Made by a program: the position numbers and the translations under genes. The notes beneath the pieces are model-generated. The model saw only the letters and a program-made list of their open reading frames with translations, had not been told where the DNA came from and searched no databases. This document shows positions 63,324 to 64,000 of a stretch of 64,000 nucleotides of DNA, one piece after another. Source of the stretch: Taishania sp045629585 (GTDB lineage: Bacteria > Bacteroidota > Bacteroidia > Flavobacteriales_D > Crocinitomicaceae); NCBI GenBank assembly GCA_045629585.1, contig JAZQRM010000083.1:1-64000 (forward strand), in the 5' to 3' direction. Positions within the stretch are counted from its first letter, which is position 1; each line of letters starts with the position of its first letter.

Positions 63324-64000
63324 ATGATAATTGATACACATACACATCTGTATTCAGACCAATTTGATACGGATCGTGATGATATGATTAAAAGAGCGCT
63401 AGATAATGGCGTAACAAAGATGTTATTGCCAAATATTGATGTTGCATCTTTGAACGGAATGCTTGATTTGGTTGCAAAATATCCAGAAAATTGTTTCCCT
63501 ATGTTTGGACTTCATCCTGGTAATGTCGGAGCAGATTGGCATGAACAATTGGCAAGTATTCACGAAGCATTTTTAAAAAATCAACACAATACCGTTGCAA
63601 TTGGCGAAATAGGAATGGATTTGTATTGGGATAAAACATTTATCCTAGAGCAGAAAGAAGCTTTTCGTCAGCAAATTGAATGGGCTAAAAAATATGAACT
63701 ACCAATAGTCATTCATGCACGTGAAGCTTGGGACGAGATTTTCGAAATTCTTGATGAAGTAAATGATGGCCGATTAACAGGCGTTTTTCATTGTTTTACC
63801 GGGACCATAGAACAAGCTCAAAAAGTCATTAATTATGGAGGTTTTAAATTTGGAATCGGAGGTGTTTTAACATATAAAAAATCCGAATTACCCGAAGTTA
63901 TTGCTCAAATTCCATTGGAATACATTATGGTCGAAACAGATTCACCTTATCTACCGCCAACTCCTTTTCGAGGTAAACGTAATGAAAGTAGTTATGTAGT
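63324..64000 (+). CDS. TatD-family metal-dependent hydrolase (N-terminal part, runs off the window)
   Basis: About 225 residues are visible before the window ends. Metal-binding DTHTHLY at the N-terminus, GEIGMDLYWD with the Glu ligand, IHAREAWDE, FHCFTGT and ETDSPYLPPTPFRG, all TatD hallmarks. TatD proteins are 3'-5' DNases or D-aminoacyl-tRNA-related hydrolases with a TIM-barrel. The gene starts one base after the barrel-protein stop. The remaining ~30-40 residues lie outside. Confidence 0.92.
   Translation, partial: MIIDTHTHLYSDQFDTDRDDMIKRALDNGVTKMLLPNIDVASLNGMLDLVAKYPENCFPMFGLHPGNVGADWHEQLASIHEAFLKNQHNTVAIGEIGMDLYWDKTFILEQKEAFRQQIEWAKKYELPIVIHAREAWDEIFEILDEVNDGRLTGVFHCFTGTIEQAQKVINYGGFKFGIGGVLTYKKSELPEVIAQIPLEYIMVETDSPYLPPTPFRGKRNESSYV

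Overview
The window comes from a low-GC member of the Bacteroidota, most likely a flavobacterial lineage. This is inferred from several signs. Type IX secretion (T9SS) components and sorting domains are present (PorP/SprF, a PorE-like OmpA protein, type A and type B C-terminal domains). A complete alternative complex III operon is linked to cytochrome oxidase genes. Many genes carry the Bacteroidota promoter element TAnnTTTG just upstream of their start and lack a Shine-Dalgarno sequence. A Fluviicola/Crocinitomicaceae-like host is a guess from the gene set only. The region reads as ordinary chromosome: I see no insertion sequence, integrase, prophage, CRISPR array, rRNA or tRNA.

Layout. 1-2.7 kb: the end of a PorP/SprF gene and a PorE-like peptidoglycan-anchoring protein. 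2.8-7.0 kb (minus): an oligopeptide-binding-type lipoprotein coupled to a TonB-dependent receptor. 7.2-10.5 kb: a secreted T9SS type A protein, methylmalonyl-CoA epimerase, a HAD phosphatase, a YceI lipoprotein and a cyclase-family (kynurenine formamidase-like) hydrolase. 10.7-13.7 kb: a LytS/LytTR-type two-component system. 13.8-15.7 kb: an AmnD/RidA-like deaminase, a membrane TPR protein and an rRNA-methyltransferase-like enzyme. 15.7-21.6 kb (minus): a SerA-like dehydrogenase, MgtE, an O-antigen ligase-like protein, a CtpA protease and RnpA. 21.7-26.8 kb: a flavoprotein, a SPOR protein and a ~1000-residue secreted adhesin-like protein with a type B sorting domain.

27-38.8 kb holds the respiratory core: actABCDEF (alternative complex III, quinol to cytochrome c) followed directly by coxB and coxA, an arrangement consistent with a complex III-oxidase supercomplex. 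The rest of the oxidase set lies 12.6 kb further on (51.5-56.8 kb): ctaB, two subunit III-like genes, subunit IV, two Sco-like genes and a DUF420 membrane protein. Between them are housekeeping genes: ruvB-queG, rseP, a second YceI lipoprotein, cvpA, lepA, and the ftsX-DUF3098-uppP-truB-queA run. 56.9-64 kb carries a GT4 glycosyltransferase, a metallo-beta-lactamase-fold hydrolase, a lipoprotein, ppk1, a small membrane protein, galE, an outer-membrane barrel and the start of a TatD nuclease.

The most interesting non-coding signal is in the 1-kb gap between lepA and ftsX (46481-47549). It holds three copies of a ~75-85 bp element with a co-varying hairpin and an invariant downstream block, which looks like an undescribed small RNA or leader family. 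Other points to check are a perfect GNRA-capped hairpin between actD and actE, internal-repeat domains inserted at the same loop of both subunit III proteins, an EF-hand-like loop in the DUF420 protein, and a 17-bp inverted repeat over the promoter of the AmnD-like gene.
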